From UBA11612 sp963976395 (GTDB taxonomy: Bacteria; Pseudomonadota; Alphaproteobacteria; Rhodospirillales; Rhodospirillaceae), in contig CAXBLG010000110.1 in the NCBI GenBank assembly GCA_963976395.1, positions 1-7,857 on the forward strand: a DNA stretch of 7,857 bases, written 5' to 3'. The position numbers were made by a program, and so were the translations under genes. Every line of letters starts with the position of its first letter. Positions within the stretch are counted from its first letter, which is position 1. The notes beneath the pieces were generated by a model. It did not search any database. It was given only the letters and a program-made list of their open reading frames with translations, and had not been told where the DNA came from. Of this stretch, positions 5,929 to 7,857 are shown piece by piece.

Positions 5929-6060
5929 GCGTCCCAGTTTGGGGTTTTCAAGTTTAGGAACAATCCAATCGTAGTATTTTTGCGCGGATGCAATAGTGGT
6001 TTCCGGTGTCCCTGTGAGTGCCATTTTTAAGCACTCAATCTTAATAATTACATGGTCCAT
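5911..6060 (-). CDS. Small hypothetical protein, 49 aa
   Basis: A 49-codon frame from ATG 6060 to TAA 5911, starting 2 nt after the scaffold stop. I do not recognise its family. It reads as a short helix (VIIKIECLKMAL), a turn (TGTPE), a second helix (TTIASAQKYYDWIVPKL) and a basic tail ending GRPPKKD. The helix-turn-helix layout, with Ala, Tyr and Trp spaced along the second helix, looks like a real protein rather than chance, and the tight spacing to the scaffold gene supports translation. A second in-frame ATG at codon 13 would give 37 residues; the first start is preferred because the N-terminal helix then belongs to the product. The tail GRPPKK resembles an AT-hook core (GRP flanked by basic residues), but a single copy in a tiny protein is weak evidence for DNA binding. 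Confidence 0.6.
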   Translation of the reverse strand: MDHVIIKIECLKMALTGTPETTIASAQKYYDWIVPKLENPKLGRPPKKD

Positions 6061-6062
6061 AA

Positions 6063-6902
6063 TTAATCGACATAGGCTTGGTTGAATAAGTCCTGAACCT
6101 TTTTGACTATCGACACATGCTCTGGGTGTCGTTTATCAGTATACGCAGGATGGCCCATGATTGCCGCCGCTTCTGACTTAGCTTCTTCTGGCGTCATCGC
6201 CATTTTCGCGTTATTCGATGTTCCGGCTAAGTCTTTGTCCGCCATTGTCGTCTTGGCAATGTTGGCGAACGCTTTTAACACGTCAGGGTCATTTCCCATG
6301 CCGCTTGATTCCATTTTGGCAGCTAACTCGTCGCCGCCGTATTCGTTGAATGCCTTCTTGGCAAACTCTAAATTCTGGTCATAAGCGCGGCCCCACTCTT
6401 CACGCAGTGCGGTTTCGCCGGTATCAATGGATTGCGCCATAGAATCTTCCATAGCTTTGTGCTGGCCGACCATATTGTTGGCTTGCCACGAAACGAGAGA
6501 GCTAACTTGAGCGGAGTTTAGACCTAGTTTGTGGGCTTCCTGCTTGAAAGACGAAAGAGCCTCATCATTGAATTGGTTAGCTACTATTTCGGGAAGCTCG
6601 TCAGACAAAGTTACTTCGTATTTTTCAGGGCCTTCTGGGCGACCTAAAAATTCATAGACGTCGTCCCAATCACTTTCCGTAACCGGCTTAGTGATTTTAT
6701 CACGGCCAAGGTGGGATTGGAGATTGACGTATGAAGCCGCAAGGCTATCCACGTCCTTGAATTTAGAAAAGCTGGGGTTGTCCCTGATTTCTTCTGGAAG
6801 TGACGAGCGCCAGTCGGCGCTTTCAGATTCCGTTGTACTATTTGTATCGGTAACATCTGGTGCATTATCTGCTATCTCGGCAGGTGCGGTATCGCTAGGC
6901 AT
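6063..6902 (-). CDS. Capsid assembly scaffold protein
   Basis: A 279-residue acidic protein that matches the T7 gp9-like scaffolding proteins, which guide coat protein into a procapsid and leave before the head is filled. Seen: an acidic, low-complexity N-terminus (1-30); then ADWRSSLPEEIRDNPSFSKF (29-48), VDSLAASYVNLQSHLG (51-66) and WDDVYEFLGRPEGPEKYEV (79-97), the typical scaffold order of W-x-x-x-LPEE, a helix with DxLAxSYV, and a short FLGRPEGPEKYE motif; a helical middle; and a C-terminal helix pair ending KKVQDLFNQAYVD, the part expected to bind coat protein. ATG 6902 has an AGGAG box upstream and overlaps the preceding gene by 8 nt. Position directly after the portal and before the capsid gene fits the role. 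A protease function is not supported: no catalytic motif is seen. Confidence 0.88.
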   Translation of the reverse strand: MPSDTAPAEIADNAPDVTDTNSTTESESADWRSSLPEEIRDNPSFSKFKDVDSLAASYVNLQSHLGRDKITKPVTESDWDDVYEFLGRPEGPEKYEVTLSDELPEIVANQFNDEALSSFKQEAHKLGLNSAQVSSLVSWQANNMVGQHKAMEDSMAQSIDTGETALREEWGRAYDQNLEFAKKAFNEYGGDELAAKMESSGMGNDPDVLKAFANIAKTTMADKDLAGTSNNAKMAMTPEEAKSEAAAIMGHPAYTDKRHPEHVSIVKKVQDLFNQAYVD

Positions 6903-7137
6903 TACTTGTGATCTCCTGTGAAAGTTCTAAAAATCGTTCCGGTGTTTCGTCTAGTGCTGTTAGAATCATCAGCGCGACATTTCTCATGCCTTCGTTGAAA
7001 GCTGTGTTCTCCAATGCTTCACCCGGGACGAACGAAGGTCGCAGCACGCCGCACTCGCGGCAAATATGCGACAGGACGCGCTTGCCCTGCTCTGACCCAA
7101 AGACCACTTGGAAATCTTCTTTAGTAATATCAGGCAA
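6895..7137 (-). CDS. Bbp19-like small phage protein
   Basis: An 80-residue protein between portal and scaffold. The pattern FQVVFGSEQGKRVLSHICREC followed later by FNEGMRNVALMILTAL resembles the small Bbp19-like family found beside portal genes in podoviruses; its exact role is not known to me. The start is inferred: an in-frame TGA lies two codons upstream of TTG 7137, and there is no ATG before the conserved F-G-x-E-x-G segment, so TTG is the only start that keeps the whole conserved region. It overlaps the end of the portal gene by 8 nt and its TAG overlaps the scaffold start by 8 nt, so translation is probably coupled on both sides. Cys26 and Cys29 form a single CxxC-like pair (CREC), but no second pair is present, so a zinc site is not supported. 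It is predicted to be soluble and largely helical. Confidence 0.7.
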   Translation of the reverse strand: MPDITKEDFQVVFGSEQGKRVLSHICRECGVLRPSFVPGEALENTAFNEGMRNVALMILTALDETPERFLELSQEITSNA

Positions 7138-7857
7138 TGCTCAGACCCGCTTCCTGCGCTGCTTTGGAGACGTTGGCCCCCTTTTGCAGCATGTCCATAA
7201 CATTCGCCCCATCAGACATAGCCTCGCGGCCCACCATAGACTGCTGCTGTGCCGCAGCCGCTTCCTGTTGTGCCTTTAATTCTTCCATCATTTCGTCTTC
7301 CGACTTCAGAAGCATCGGAGGCACGCCGTTAAGTTCTGCAACGTGGCGAACAGTGTCCGCGCCCTTCATGACTTGAGCCGCTTGTGGGTCCATGCCCGCA
7401 ATTGGACCAATGAACTCAAGCGTTCTCATTATGCCCTGCGTTTCACTTTGGCGCTGCGCTAACGCAAGCGGAGACACATATTCAATCTTCAACTCGCGCT
7501 CAGATATAGACTCTGGTGCTTCCGGTAAACGACCGGCACGAGAAAGCACACCAAAGATTCTGTCGATCATCGGACCAAGAAATTCAGATTGCAGACGTCC
7601 AAGCGTAGGCCCTAGAAGTCGCAAGGTGCGTTCCGTGCGCTCTACAACTTCTGTCGCCGTCATGCGAGGCGCGCCTTGAAATTGCAGTTGATCCAAGAAA
7701 AACATCATGCGAATGCGTTCCCGCAAGTCCTGCATCATATCAAAGCTAATTGGTATATTTCCGCCCGTCAAAAGGGGTTCAATTCGAGCGCCAGACGACG
7801 CACGGTAATAGTTCAACCCGCCGGGGATTGTGCGAACCGGACCAAGAACGCCGTCGT
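7130..7857 (-). CDS. Portal (head-tail connector) protein, C-terminal part
   Basis: This is the C-terminal 241 residues of a podovirus portal protein, the dodecameric ring at the capsid vertex through which DNA is packaged and ejected and onto which the tail is built. The frame stays open to the right edge of the window, so the start lies outside; the TTG at 7816 is an internal Leu codon, since coding continues upstream with DGVLGPVRTIPGG. Seen directly: the segment RMTATEVVERTERTLRLLGP followed by LQSEFLGPMIDRIFGVL, which is the recognisable late part of the T7 gp8-like connector family; then LALAQRQSETQGI, a helical stretch, and an Ala/Gln-rich tail (EELKAQQEAAAAQQQ) that probably forms the flexible C-terminus. 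It overlaps the next gene by 8 nt. The family assignment is from motif recognition, without a search, and I consider it secure. Confidence 0.93.
   Translation of the reverse strand, partial: DGVLGPVRTIPGGLNYYRASSGARIEPLLTGGNIPISFDMMQDLRERIRMMFFLDQLQFQGAPRMTATEVVERTERTLRLLGPTLGRLQSEFLGPMIDRIFGVLSRAGRLPEAPESISERELKIEYVSPLALAQRQSETQGIMRTLEFIGPIAGMDPQAAQVMKGADTVRHVAELNGVPPMLLKSEDEMMEELKAQQEAAAAQQQSMVGREAMSDGANVMDMLQKGANVSKAAQEAGLSIA

Noticed and set aside
7140..7270. Gln/Ala-rich repetitive stretch at the portal C-terminus as a possible repeat element.
   Set aside because: It is low-complexity coding sequence typical of portal tails; no DNA-level repeat unit is evident.
1..7857. CRISPR arrays, tRNA genes, insertion sequences or attachment sites.
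   Set aside because: No regularly spaced repeats, cloverleaf pattern, transposase-like frame or long direct repeats were seen; the window is nearly all virion coding sequence.

Overview
The window is a block of phage virion genes, all on the minus strand, so transcription runs from the right edge (7857) to the left edge (1). It looks like the head-tail part of a short-tailed (podovirus, T7-like architecture) phage or prophage of a Gram-negative bacterium. The reasons are the gene order portal, scaffold, major capsid, two tail tubular proteins, internal virion proteins, and the sequence motifs of those families. No integrase, lysis, replication or host gene is present, so the window cannot settle whether this is a free phage or an integrated prophage. 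Host assignment is inference only; the base composition is balanced and gives no strong hint.

Layout in transcription order: portal C-terminal part (7130-7857, cut by the window edge); a Bbp19-like small protein (6895-7137); capsid scaffold (6063-6902); an unassigned 49-aa protein (5911-6060); a 181-nt non-coding leader with inverted repeats (5730-5910); major capsid protein (4898-5729, reading frame broken near its 5' end); a small beta-rich protein, perhaps a head decoration protein (4463-4885); a UUCG hairpin (4436-4455); tail tubular protein A (3812-4414); tail tubular protein B (1736-3811); a GNAT acetyltransferase (1282-1731); a cupin-like protein (821-1285); a gp14-like internal virion protein (287-817); and the start of a further, probably large, internal virion protein (1-284). 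Most genes overlap or sit within a few bases of each other, as in a translationally coupled late operon. No stretch over 300 bases lacks a gene.

How the genes fit together: the scaffold and capsid protein build a procapsid around the portal ring. Tail tubular proteins A and B form the adaptor and nozzle below the portal. The internal virion proteins would form the ejected core that carries DNA through the envelope. The GNAT and cupin-like proteins are accessory members of the morphogenesis operon with no obvious structural role.

The most notable observation is in the major capsid gene. The natural start (ATG at 5729, good ribosome binding site) encodes a typical N-terminal arm, but after about 20 codons the frame is wrong and ends at 5640. 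The rest of the protein continues in another frame from about 5671. A short stretch seems to be missing, consistent with a deletion of length 3n+2. This is a lesion in a prophage, an assembly error or, less likely, a recoding event.
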